From assembly GCF_003096275.1 (NCBI RefSeq), contig NZ_QENQ01000001.1:3019565-3083564 (forward strand): DNA of 64,000 nucleotides, in the 5' to 3' direction. Positions 8,053 to 16,379 of the stretch are shown here, piece by piece; the stretch's first letter is position 1; each line of letters begins with the position of its first letter. This DNA comes from Sphingomonas pokkalii (GTDB lineage: Bacteria > Pseudomonadota > Alphaproteobacteria > Sphingomonadales > Sphingomonadaceae). Position numbers and translations under genes: made by a program. The notes beneath the pieces were generated by a model. The model was given only the letters and a program-made list of their open reading frames with translations, did no database searches and was not told the DNA's origin.

Positions 8053-8976
8053 TCAGCCCCGCAGCAATTCCCGCGCGCGTGCCGCGTCTTCGTCCATCTG
8101 CCGGGTCAGCGCCTCGAGGCTGTCGAACTTGGCTTCCGGGCGGAGATACTCGATCAGCGCGACCTCCACGATCTGGCCATACAGATCCCCGCTAAAATCG
8201 AAGAAGAAGCTTTCGAGCAGCTCCACGGGCGGATCGAAACTGGGGCGGATGCCGAGGTTGGCGACACCGTTCAGCACCTGGCCGTCGGCAAGCCGCCCGC
8301 GTACCGCATAGATCCCATAGGCAGGCCGGAGATAATTGCCCAGCCGCATGTTCGCGGTGGGATAGCCGAGCTGCCGGCCTAGCTTCGCCCCCCCTTCCAC
8401 CACCGCTTCGATCGCGAACGGGCGGGTCAGCAACGCCGCGGCTTCGCGCGGCTGGCCGGCCTTCAGATGCGCGCGAATGCGGCTCGAAGAAACAATCGTC
8501 CCCTGCTGATGCACCGGCGCCACCGTCTCGGCGGTGAAGCCGAGCGCGGTGCCGAGCGATGCCAGCGTGGCGACATCGCCTTCGCGGCCCTTGCCGAAGG
8601 TGAAATCCTCCCCGGTCACCACGCCGGCCGCACCGATCGTTTCGATCAGCTGTTCCGCGAACTGGCGTGCGGAGAGCCGTGCCAGCGTCGCATCGAAATG
8701 GAAGACCAGCATGGCATCAGCCCCCGCGGCAGCGAACAACCGCTCGCGCTGGTCCAGCGTCGTCAGCCGGAAGGGCGGGGCATCGGGTTGGAAGAAGCGG
8801 CGGGGATGGGGATCGAAGGTGGCGACGATCGTCGGCCTTCCTTCCGCCCGCGCCCGCTCCACCGCCCGGCCGACCACAGCCTGGTGCCCGAAATGAAAGC
8901 CATCAAAATTACCGAGCGCAACGATCGCGCCCCGGAGAGGAAGCGGAACCGCCGAGCCGCCGTCCAGCCGCTGCAT
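8053..8976 (-). CDS. ribF: Bifunctional riboflavin kinase / FAD synthetase
   Basis: A 307-residue cytoplasmic enzyme that converts riboflavin to FMN and FMN to FAD. The N-terminal nucleotidyltransferase domain shows VALGNFDGFHFGHQAVV near residue 18, with the HxGH site as HFGH. The C-terminal flavokinase domain shows GRQLGYPTANM and GIYAVRGRLADG. The frame is open to a TTG at 9012, but ATG 8976 gives the usual N-terminus. It lies convergent to fliP with an 11-base gap. Confidence 0.94.
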   Translation of the reverse strand: MQRLDGGSAVPLPLRGAIVALGNFDGFHFGHQAVVGRAVERARAEGRPTIVATFDPHPRRFFQPDAPPFRLTTLDQRERLFAAAGADAMLVFHFDATLARLSARQFAEQLIETIGAAGVVTGEDFTFGKGREGDVATLASLGTALGFTAETVAPVHQQGTIVSSSRIRAHLKAGQPREAAALLTRPFAIEAVVEGGAKLGRQLGYPTANMRLGNYLRPAYGIYAVRGRLADGQVLNGVANLGIRPSFDPPVELLESFFFDFSGDLYGQIVEVALIEYLRPEAKFDSLEALTRQMDEDAARARELLRG

Positions 8977-9036
8977 GGGGCTGGCTATAGGCACTGGGGT
9001 GGGCGATGCCAATGGGCGGCATTCTCTTCGCCGGGG

Positions 9037-10209
9037 CTATCGCGCGGGCGCCATTCCCGCCCGCAGCACGCGGAGTATGTTCCCGCCCATCACCTTGGCG
9101 ATTTCCTGTTCGGAGAAGCCGCGATCGACCAGCGCCTGGGTGACGACGATCAGCTGAGCGGAATCGAACCCGGTCGTCACCGCGCCGTCGAAATCCGATC
9201 CCAGGCCGACATGATCGATGCCCACCAGGTCGCGGACATGGGCGATCGCCTCCGCCACGGCCTTGGGGCTGGTCGAGCAGATCGCCGCGTCCCAATAGCC
9301 GATGCCGATCACGCCGCCGGTGCCAGCGATGCCGCGGATCTCGTCATCGCTCAGGTTGCGGTTGACCTTGCACGTCGCCTGCACACCACCATGGCTGGAG
9401 ACCACCGGGCGGCGGGCCATTGCCAGGACATCGGCCACCGTGCGGTGGCTGGCATGGGCGACATCGACGATCATGCCGATCGCTTCCATCCGCCGCAGCA
9501 CCTGTCGCCCGAGCGGCGTGAGCCCGCCCCTGGCCATGCCGTGCATCGACCCCGCGACGGGGGTGTCGAAGAAATGCGTGAAGCCCGCCATCCGGAACCC
9601 GGCTGCATGGAGCCGATCGAGATTGGCGATATCCCCTTCGATATCCTGCAACCCTTCGATGGAGAGCAGGCCGCCGACCGCGCGCTGCCCGGTCGCACGA
9701 TCCGCGAGCAGGCGATCCAGATCCGCGGGGGTGCGGATCACGCGAAGCTGACCGCCCGATCCCCGGGCCGCGCGCGCCAGCTTCTCGGCGTGCCACAAGG
9801 AGCGCTGAAGCAGGGATCCCCAGGTGCGCGGGGGCTGAAGCTGCGCGATGGTCAGCAGGGTAATGTTGTCCGAATCGGCCGCGTTCGCATCGTAATTCTG
9901 GTGACGCGGCGTCTTGGTGACCGAAGCGAAGACCTGCACCGCGACATTGCCCGCGAGCAGCCGCGGCAGATCGACCTGCCCGCGATTGGCGTAGTCGAGC
10001 AGGCTGCGCCGCCACAGCAAGGTGTCTGCGTGCATGTCGGCAATCGCGAGCCGCGCATGGAGCGCGCGGGTTTGCGCCGTGACCACCGGTAGCGCGGTGG
10101 GAACCACCCGGTTCATGCCCGCTTCCACCACCACGGGGGCGATCCCGAAAACGCCGATCGCGGCGGTGGCCACCACCGCGAACAGCCCGATCAGGATCGC
10201 GTGCCTCAT
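9037..10209 (-). CDS. Membrane dipeptidase, peptidase M19 family
   Basis: A 390-residue enzyme with an N-terminal hydrophobic signal or anchor (ILIGLFAVVATAAIGVFGIA). The metal-binding motifs of renal-type dipeptidases are visible: ADMHADTLLW near residue 58, FTHFFDTP, DVAHASHRTVADVL, SSHGG, and DHVGLGSDFDG at the C-terminal side. M19 enzymes are zinc dipeptidases, some acting on D-amino-acid dipeptides or beta-lactams. The periplasmic side is likely. The start overlaps the folA stop by 4 bases, so it is co-expressed with thyA-folA. Confidence 0.9.
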   Translation of the reverse strand: MRHAILIGLFAVVATAAIGVFGIAPVVVEAGMNRVVPTALPVVTAQTRALHARLAIADMHADTLLWRRSLLDYANRGQVDLPRLLAGNVAVQVFASVTKTPRHQNYDANAADSDNITLLTIAQLQPPRTWGSLLQRSLWHAEKLARAARGSGGQLRVIRTPADLDRLLADRATGQRAVGGLLSIEGLQDIEGDIANLDRLHAAGFRMAGFTHFFDTPVAGSMHGMARGGLTPLGRQVLRRMEAIGMIVDVAHASHRTVADVLAMARRPVVSSHGGVQATCKVNRNLSDDEIRGIAGTGGVIGIGYWDAAICSTSPKAVAEAIAHVRDLVGIDHVGLGSDFDGAVTTGFDSAQLIVVTQALVDRGFSEQEIAKVMGGNILRVLRAGMAPAR

Positions 10210-10682
10210 CGCGCCCGTTCGAGGGTGACGAAGCTGTACGCCGGGCGATCGCCTTCGGCTGCATGGTCTTCCCGCATGGTTTCCTGCCAGCAGGCGGCGT
10301 CGAACGGCGGGACATGGGCATCCCCGATCGCGGCCAGATGCACTTCGGTGAGTTCGATCCGTTCGGCGCGATCGAGGAAGCGTGCGAAAATCTCCGCTCC
10401 GCCGATCACCGCGACGTCCGCGCCCGCCATTCGCAAGGCTTCCTCGGGACTGTGCGCCACCTCTGCGCCCGGCGCCTGCCAGGTGCGGTCGCGGGTGAGA
10501 ACGACGTGGCGGCGCCCCGGTAGCGGGGCGGGAAAGGACTCGAACGTCTTGCGGCCCATGATCATCGGACGGCCCATGGTCTGGGCCTTGAAGCGCTTCA
10601 GGTCGGCCGGGAGGCGCCAGGGCAATTGGCCGTCACGGCCGATCACGCCATTATCGGCGCGGGCGAGGTGGAAGCTGATCAT
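10206..10682 (-). CDS. folA: Dihydrofolate reductase
   Basis: A 158-residue enzyme that reduces dihydrofolate to tetrahydrofolate with NADPH. Family landmarks are [20 protein letters not shown] near residues 11-30, [16 protein letters not shown] for NADPH binding, and [20 protein letters not shown]. It directly follows thyA with a 4-base overlap, the usual pairing since ThyA produces its substrate. Confidence 0.96.
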   Translation of the reverse strand: MISFHLARADNGVIGRDGQLPWRLPADLKRFKAQTMGRPMIMGRKTFESFPAPLPGRRHVVLTRDRTWQAPGAEVAHSPEEALRMAGADVAVIGGAEIFARFLDRAERIELTEVHLAAIGDAHVPPFDAACWQETMREDHAAEGDRPAYSFVTLERAR

Positions 10683-11473
10683 ACCGAAACCGGTGCCTTG
10701 ATATGCGGTTGCGCGACATAGTCGTGGATCGCGAAATCCTCATAGGCATAGGCGTCGACCGAGGGGGGATGGCGCAGGATTTCCAGACGCGGCAGCGAGC
10801 CGGGCGTACGGCCGAGTTGTTCGCGCGCCTGATCCAGATGGTTCAGGTACAGGTGGCAATCGCCGCCGGTCCAGATGAAGTCGCCGACCTCCAGCCCCGC
10901 CTGTTGCGCCAGGATATGGGTAAGCAGCGCGTAGCTGGCGATGTTGAACGGCACGCCCAGGAAGATATCGGCCGAGCGCTGGTAGAGCTGGAGGCTCAGC
11001 CGGCCGTTCGCCACATGGCATTGGAACAGGCAGTGGCACGGCGCCAACGCCATGGCGCCCAGTTCTCCCGGGTTCCAGGCGGAAACCACCATGCGGCGGG
11101 ACGCCGGGTTGCTTTTCAGCGTTTCGATCAACGCGGCGATCTGATCGATATGGCGGCCATCCGCTGCCTCCCAGTCGCGCCATTGCTTGCCATAGACGGG
11201 GCCGAGATCGCCATTGGCATCGGCCCATTCGTCCCAGATGCTGACCTTCTGCTCCTGCAGCCAGCGGACATTGGTATCACCGCGCAGGAACCAGAGCAGC
11301 TCGATCAGGATCGATCGGATGTGCAGCTTCTTGGTGGTGAGCAGCGGAAAGCCCTGGCGCAGATCGAATCGCATCTGGGCGCCGAACACAGTGCGGGTGC
11401 CGGTACCGGTGCGATCCATCACTTCCACGCCGTCGTTCAGCGCGCGGGCCATCAGGTCGAGATATTGCTGCAT
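10679..11473 (-). CDS. thyA: Thymidylate synthase
   Basis: A 264-residue enzyme, the same length as E. coli ThyA, that makes dTMP from dUMP with methylene-THF. Landmarks are [20 protein letters not shown] near the start, [19 protein letters not shown], the catalytic cysteine in [33 protein letters not shown] and GDCHLYLNH. The frame is open to 11509, but ATG 11473 matches the family start. It heads the thyA-folA-dipeptidase unit. Confidence 0.97.
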   Translation of the reverse strand: MQQYLDLMARALNDGVEVMDRTGTGTRTVFGAQMRFDLRQGFPLLTTKKLHIRSILIELLWFLRGDTNVRWLQEQKVSIWDEWADANGDLGPVYGKQWRDWEAADGRHIDQIAALIETLKSNPASRRMVVSAWNPGELGAMALAPCHCLFQCHVANGRLSLQLYQRSADIFLGVPFNIASYALLTHILAQQAGLEVGDFIWTGGDCHLYLNHLDQAREQLGRTPGSLPRLEILRHPPSVDAYAYEDFAIHDYVAQPHIKAPVSV

Positions 11474-11589
11474 GGCACCGAACCTAGCCGGGCCAGGCGG
11501 CCGAGTCATCCGCCTTTGCTCCGGATCGGACCTCCGATGCGGAGTCAGTGGCGCTTCGGTGTCGTTGCCAACCGTGCCACCGCGTGGCG

Positions 11590-11982
11590 ATGTTCACGCC
11601 CTACTCATTTTTGCATATCGCCGACCTGCGTGCGGCCATCGACCTGTTCGGAGGATTGGCGAACGGCACGCGCGAGATGGGAGCGTTCGCCTATCTCGGC
11701 CGCGACTGTCAGTTGCTGGGGATGCGCCATGTTGCCGGCGAGGGCAGCGAGATGCTGGACCTGCCCGTGCGCGCGGTGGTGGCCGATGTGCTGGCCTTCG
11801 ATGCGCGGTGGGTGCTGATGGCGCATAACCATCCCAGCGGCGATCCTACGCCCAGTTCGGCCGATCGCTCCACCACCCGGCTATTGGGCCGGGCGCTGGA
11901 GCCGCTGCGCGTGCGTCTGGTCGATCATCTTATCGTGACCCGCACCGGGATAACCAGTTTTCGCGAGCTCGGCTGGCTTTAG
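11590..11982 (+). CDS. RadC-type JAB (MPN+) domain protein, short form
   Basis: A 130-residue protein consisting only of a RadC/JAB metalloprotease-like domain. The zinc motif is clear near residue 80: [18 protein letters not shown], with the His-x-His and downstream Asp ligands, and the C-terminus [18 protein letters not shown] is typical. The N-terminal helix-hairpin-helix region of full-length RadC (about 225 residues) is missing. A role in DNA repair has been questioned for the family, so the function stays open. The frame is open to 11548; ATG 11590 is the likely start. It is convergent with the M20 peptidase (4-base overlap of ends). Confidence 0.8.
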   Translation: MFTPYSFLHIADLRAAIDLFGGLANGTREMGAFAYLGRDCQLLGMRHVAGEGSEMLDLPVRAVVADVLAFDARWVLMAHNHPSGDPTPSSADRSTTRLLGRALEPLRVRLVDHLIVTRTGITSFRELGWL

Positions 11983-13379
11983 CGCGCCAGCGCCGTCAGC
12001 ACGGTGCGGTAATAGGCGATCGACGGCGCGAGTTCGCTGAGAGGCGTCCGCTCGTTCAGGCCATGGGCAAAATTGTCGCTGTCCTTCATGAATTTGGGAC
12101 TGATCGCATAGCTGGGCACGCCTTTTGCGCGGAACCACATCGAATCGCTGGCGCCTGCGCTCATCGCCGGCACCACCGGCACGCCGGGAAAGCGGGCGTG
12201 GATCGCCTGCGTCACCACCTGCATCACGTCCGGGCGCAGCGGCGAGGCCGGACTGGCGACGCTACCGCTTTCGAGCGTGCGGACCCGCACCGCCGGATCG
12301 CCCACGACCTGCACGAGTGTGGCACGCACCGCCTCCACCGGCGTGCCGGGGAAGATGCGGCAGTTGATGTTCGCGGTCGCGCGCTGGGGCAGGGCGTTGG
12401 TGGCGTGGCCGGCGCTCACCATCGTCGCGACGCAGGTGGTGCCGGTCTGTCCCACCGTGGCGGGATCGGCGCGCAGCACGGCCAGCGCTTCGGCATCCTG
12501 TGGGTTGGCGACGAAACGGCGGATCACCGCCGCCCGCTCGGGCGTCGTTTCCTTCGCGGCGGCTTCCCAGCTGGCGCGCGTGATCGCGTCCACTTGGCCC
12601 GGAAAGCCGTAGCCCTCGATCCTTGTCAGCGCATGGGCGAGGGCGTAGATCGCATTGTCCTTGCGGGGTGCGCTGGAATGGCCGCCGGCATTGGTGACGG
12701 TCAGCTCGAAATCGGCATAGGTCTTCTCCGCCCCTTCGATGCCGAAGGTGGTCGGCTTGCCGGCCTCGTCCAGCGCGCCGCCGCCGCCATCGATGTTGAG
12801 CAGCATTTCGGCGTTTGAAAACCGATCGGCCATCGCCGCCGTGGTCTTCATCGCGGTTTCCTCGTCGCCGGAAAGCAGCAGCACGATATCGCGGGCCGGC
12901 TGGAAGCCGCTGCGCTTCAGGTCGATCAGCGTGGCGACCATCGTCGACAGGTCGTACTTCATGTCGGTCGCGCCACGCCCGAAGATATAGCCGTTCTCGA
13001 CCACGGCGGTGAACGGATCGCGCGTCCAGTCGGCCGGCTTGGCCTCCACCACGTCCATATGGCCGGAAATCAGCAGCGGCCTGGCGCCGTTCTTCGCCTT
13101 GCCGGTGCCGCGATAGCGCGCGACCAGATAGGCGGTGTCGCCCACGGGCACGATTTCCACATCGCCATCGGCAAAGCCTCCGGCGACCAGCACGGACTTC
13201 AGATAGGCGGCATAGGACGGCGTCTGGTTGCCCGGCCCGGCAACGGTACGAAAGCCGATGCCGCGCTGGAGCAATTCCAGCGCCTGCGCCTCCGCCTGGG
13301 GATGGCCCTGCGCCCGGGCGGGGAGGGGGGCGCCCGCGAGCAAAAGCGCCGCGGCGGCGGCGAAGAACGGCGTGTGCAT
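11979..13379 (-). CDS. Exported M20/M25/M40 family metallopeptidase
   Basis: A 466-residue protein with a signal peptide (MHTPFFAAAAALLLAGAPLP, then ARAQG). The dinuclear zinc peptidase motifs are LLISGHMDVVEAKPADWTRD (His and Asp ligands), IFGRGATDMKYDLS, LSGDEETAM with the catalytic Glu pair, and a C-terminal MSAGASDSMWFR. It is probably a periplasmic carboxypeptidase or aminoacylase-like enzyme of unknown specificity. The frame is open to a TTG at 13394; ATG 13379, 8 bases after GGGGG, is preferred. Confidence 0.88.
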   Translation of the reverse strand: MHTPFFAAAAALLLAGAPLPARAQGHPQAEAQALELLQRGIGFRTVAGPGNQTPSYAAYLKSVLVAGGFADGDVEIVPVGDTAYLVARYRGTGKAKNGARPLLISGHMDVVEAKPADWTRDPFTAVVENGYIFGRGATDMKYDLSTMVATLIDLKRSGFQPARDIVLLLSGDEETAMKTTAAMADRFSNAEMLLNIDGGGGALDEAGKPTTFGIEGAEKTYADFELTVTNAGGHSSAPRKDNAIYALAHALTRIEGYGFPGQVDAITRASWEAAAKETTPERAAVIRRFVANPQDAEALAVLRADPATVGQTGTTCVATMVSAGHATNALPQRATANINCRIFPGTPVEAVRATLVQVVGDPAVRVRTLESGSVASPASPLRPDVMQVVTQAIHARFPGVPVVPAMSAGASDSMWFRAKGVPSYAISPKFMKDSDNFAHGLNERTPLSELAPSIAYYRTVLTALAR

Positions 13380-13449
13380 GGATCGGACCCCCAATTTCGC
13401 GTTGTGGGGCAGAAGCCTAGCCGCTCGGCAAGGGGCGTCAACCGGGCGG

Positions 13450-13478
13450 TTGCCATGTGCCCGGCGCTCGCCTAACCA
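13450..13478 (+). promoter_or_regulatory. Candidate sigma-70 promoter upstream of cobalamin riboswitch 1
   Basis: TTGCCA at 13450-13455 and TAACCA at 13473-13478 are separated by 17 bases. The expected start of transcription, near 13485, falls just before the first strand of riboswitch helix P1 at 13491, as the arrangement requires. The -10 box is a weak match, so this is inference from position plus sequence. Confidence 0.4.
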
Positions 13479-13490
13479 ACGGTTCGATCG

Positions 13491-13680
13491 CGCCGGTGCC
13501 CCGACAGGGGCTTAATCGGGAATGCGGTGCGGGGGCGGTCCCCCAAATCCGCGGCTGTCCCTGCAACTGTGAGCGGATAGCGCGATGCACTGGCCCCCAT
13601 GGGAGGGGCAGCCACTGGGCGGCAACGCCTGGGAAGGCGTGCAGCGTGCCGTGACCCGCAAGCCAGGAGACCTGCCGGCG
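13491..13680 (+). promoter_or_regulatory. Cobalamin (AdoCbl-type) riboswitch 1, aptamer
   Basis: All hallmarks of the cobalamin riboswitch occur in order. P1 is CGCCGG (13491-13496) pairing with CCGGCG (13675-13680). GGGAATGCGGTGCGG follows, then CCGCGGCTGTCCCTGCAACTG, then GCCACTG, GGGAAGGC, GTGACCCGCAAGCCAGGAGA and CCTGCC at the 3' end. The core strings GCCACTG and AGCCAGGAGACCTGCC are the family consensus. It precedes a NixA-family Co/Ni transporter, so cobalamin should lower transporter expression. A near copy stands at 14934-15127. Confidence 0.95.
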
Positions 13681-13869
13681 TCCGGTCGCTCTTGCCCTGG
13701 TCCAGGGGATGGCCGCGGCACGGTGTACTCCGTCTGAGCGACGCACGAGCGGCGGGGGCCGCTTGCGGCTTCGCGCGTCGGTCGCATCAGGCGTCCGATC
13801 GGGGCGTGGGGCCGGCCGTTCGCGGTGGGCCCCGGCCAGGTCGCAGGACGCCGCCGGAGTGCTGATTCC
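13681..13869 (+). promoter_or_regulatory. Expression platform and leader downstream of riboswitch 1
   Basis: These 189 bases link aptamer 1 to the transporter start. GTCGCTC (13685-13691) can pair with GAGCGAC (13736-13742), enclosing a segment with TGGTCCAGGGGATGGCCGCG. The same pairing and enclosed segment recur after riboswitch 2, whereas the later leader sequence differs. The 3' part is very GC-rich with overlapping inverted repeats. The segment probably carries the switching helix; whether it acts on transcription or translation is not visible. Confidence 0.5.
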
Positions 13870-14892
13870 TTGTCCGTCCTGTCTTTGCGCGCGCGCGTCG
13901 CCCTGTTGTTCGCGGGGCTGATCGCCGCCAATATCGCCGCCTGGGGCTGGGCCCTTGCCCTGTTCCACGCCCAGCCGCTGATGCTCGGCACCGCGCTGCT
14001 CGCCTGGGGGCTGGGGCTGCGTCATGCCGTCGATGCCGATCATATCGCCGCGATCGACAACGTCACCCGCAAGCTGATGAACGACGGCCAGCGGCCGATC
14101 GCCACCGGCCTGTGGTTCGCGATCGGCCATTCGGGGATTATTGCCATCGCTTCGACCGGCATCGCGCTCGCGACCGGCGCATTGGCGGGAGCGGGAGCGT
14201 TCAAGGAGGTGGGAGGCGTGGTCGCCACCAGTGTCTCTGCGCTGTTCCTGTTCGGGATCGCCGCGATGAACCTGATCATCCTGCGATCGGTGTGGAAGAC
14301 CTTCGCCCATGTCCGCGCCGGCGGCGCCTATGTGGAGGATGACCTCAACCTGCTGCTCGCATCGCGCGGGCCGCTGTCGAAGCTGTTCGGGCCGATGTTC
14401 CGGCTGGTCAGCAAGAGCTGGCACATGGCGCCGCTCGGCTTCCTGTTCGGGCTGGGATTCGATACCGCGACGGAGGTGGCGATCCTCGGCATGTCGGCGG
14501 GCCAGGCGGCGCACGGCGTGTCGCTGGGCACGCTGCTGGTGCTGCCCGCGCTGTTCGCGGCAGGCATGGCGCTGGTCGATACGCTGGACGGAGTGGTGAT
14601 GCTCGGCGCCTATCAATGGGCGTTCGTGAAGCCGATCCGCAAGCTCTACTACAACGTCACCATCACCCTGATCTCCGCGCTGGTGGCGATCGTGATCGGC
14701 GGGATCGAGACGCTGGCACTGATCGGCGACAAGCTGGGCCTGACCGGCTGGCCGTGGAGCATGGCCGCGGCGCTGGGCGCGCATTTCAACAGCCTGGGAT
14801 TCGCGATCATCGGGCTGTTCATCGCCTGCTGGCTGGTGAGCTTTGCCATCTATCGCTGGCAGAGGCTGGACGAGATCGAGGTGCGCGTCTAG
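13870..14892 (+). CDS. NixA/HoxN-family nickel/cobalt transporter
   Basis: A 340-residue polytopic inner-membrane permease. The family signature for metal selection, RHAVDADHIAAIDNVTRKLM, lies in the second membrane segment (near residue 50), and further NiCoT motifs are FAIGHSG and GFLFGLGFDTATEVA. Control by a cobalamin riboswitch and the cob operon behind it argue for cobalt as the substrate. No ATG is well placed: TTG at 13870, about 8 bases after GGAG, is the most likely start, though the frame is open back to 13825. Confidence 0.88.
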   Translation: MSVLSLRARVALLFAGLIAANIAAWGWALALFHAQPLMLGTALLAWGLGLRHAVDADHIAAIDNVTRKLMNDGQRPIATGLWFAIGHSGIIAIASTGIALATGALAGAGAFKEVGGVVATSVSALFLFGIAAMNLIILRSVWKTFAHVRAGGAYVEDDLNLLLASRGPLSKLFGPMFRLVSKSWHMAPLGFLFGLGFDTATEVAILGMSAGQAAHGVSLGTLLVLPALFAAGMALVDTLDGVVMLGAYQWAFVKPIRKLYYNVTITLISALVAIVIGGIETLALIGDKLGLTGWPWSMAAALGAHFNSLGFAIIGLFIACWLVSFAIYRWQRLDEIEVRV

Positions 14893-14902
14893 GAACTTGG
14901 GC

Positions 14903-14922
14903 GAAGGCCTGCACGGGCCTTC
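14903..14922 (+). terminator. Hairpin after the transporter gene
   Basis: GAAGGCC (14903-14909) and GGCCTTC (14916-14922) form a perfect 7-bp stem with a 6-base loop, 10 bases after the transporter stop. No T-run follows. It could be a weak terminator or an RNA-stability hairpin. It lies only 11 bases before the riboswitch 2 aptamer. Confidence 0.45.
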
Positions 14923-14933
14923 ACTCAAGATCG

Positions 14934-15127
14934 CGCCGGTGCCCCCCACAGGGGCTTAATCGGGAATGCGGTGCGGGGAGCTTGCTTCCCAAATCCGCGG
15001 CTGTCCCTGCAACTGTAAGCGGATAGCGCGATGCACGGGCCCCGGCAAACGGGGCAGCCACTGGGCCCGACGGGCCTGGGAAGGCGTGCATCAAGCTGTG
15101 ACCCGCGAGCCAGGAGACCTGCCGGCG
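14934..15127 (+). promoter_or_regulatory. Cobalamin (AdoCbl-type) riboswitch 2, aptamer
   Basis: Same architecture as the riboswitch at 13491. P1 is CGCCGG (14934-14939) with CCGGCG (15122-15127), and the conserved CTGTCCCTGCAACTGTAAGC, GCCACTGGG, GGGAAGGC and GCGAGCCAGGAGACCTGCC blocks follow. It is nearly identical to riboswitch 1 across the core and differs mainly in the peripheral arms (for example GGGAGCTTGCTTCCC against GGGGGCGGTCCCCC). It controls the cobW-led biosynthesis operon. No separate promoter is obvious just upstream, so read-through from the transporter gene or a promoter within its 3' end is possible. Confidence 0.95.
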
Positions 15128-15328
15128 CAACGGTCGCTCTTGCCTTGGTCCAGGGGATGGCCGCGGCACGGTATCTGCTTCCGTTCGAGCGACGAAGCTG
15201 TGCGGCTGGGGCTGCACGGTCGCGTGGTGTCGGGCGTCCTTCGCGCCCGCCCGTCGTCGCGCGCCGGCCGGACATGGGTTCCGGCAAGCCCCCGCCCATG
15301 TTCGCTCCGGCGCGGGGGGGAAGATACC
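15128..15328 (+). promoter_or_regulatory. Expression platform and leader downstream of riboswitch 2
   Basis: These 201 bases link aptamer 2 to cobW. GTCGCTC (15133-15139) and GAGCGAC (15187-15193) can pair as after riboswitch 1, and TGGTCCAGGGGATGGCCGCG between them is identical in both copies. Further downstream the two leaders diverge. A G-rich tract ends 6 bases before the cobW ATG and is the likely ribosome site. Confidence 0.5.
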
Positions 15329-16366
<1,038 letters not shown>

Positions 16367-16379
16367 GGCAGCCACAGCG

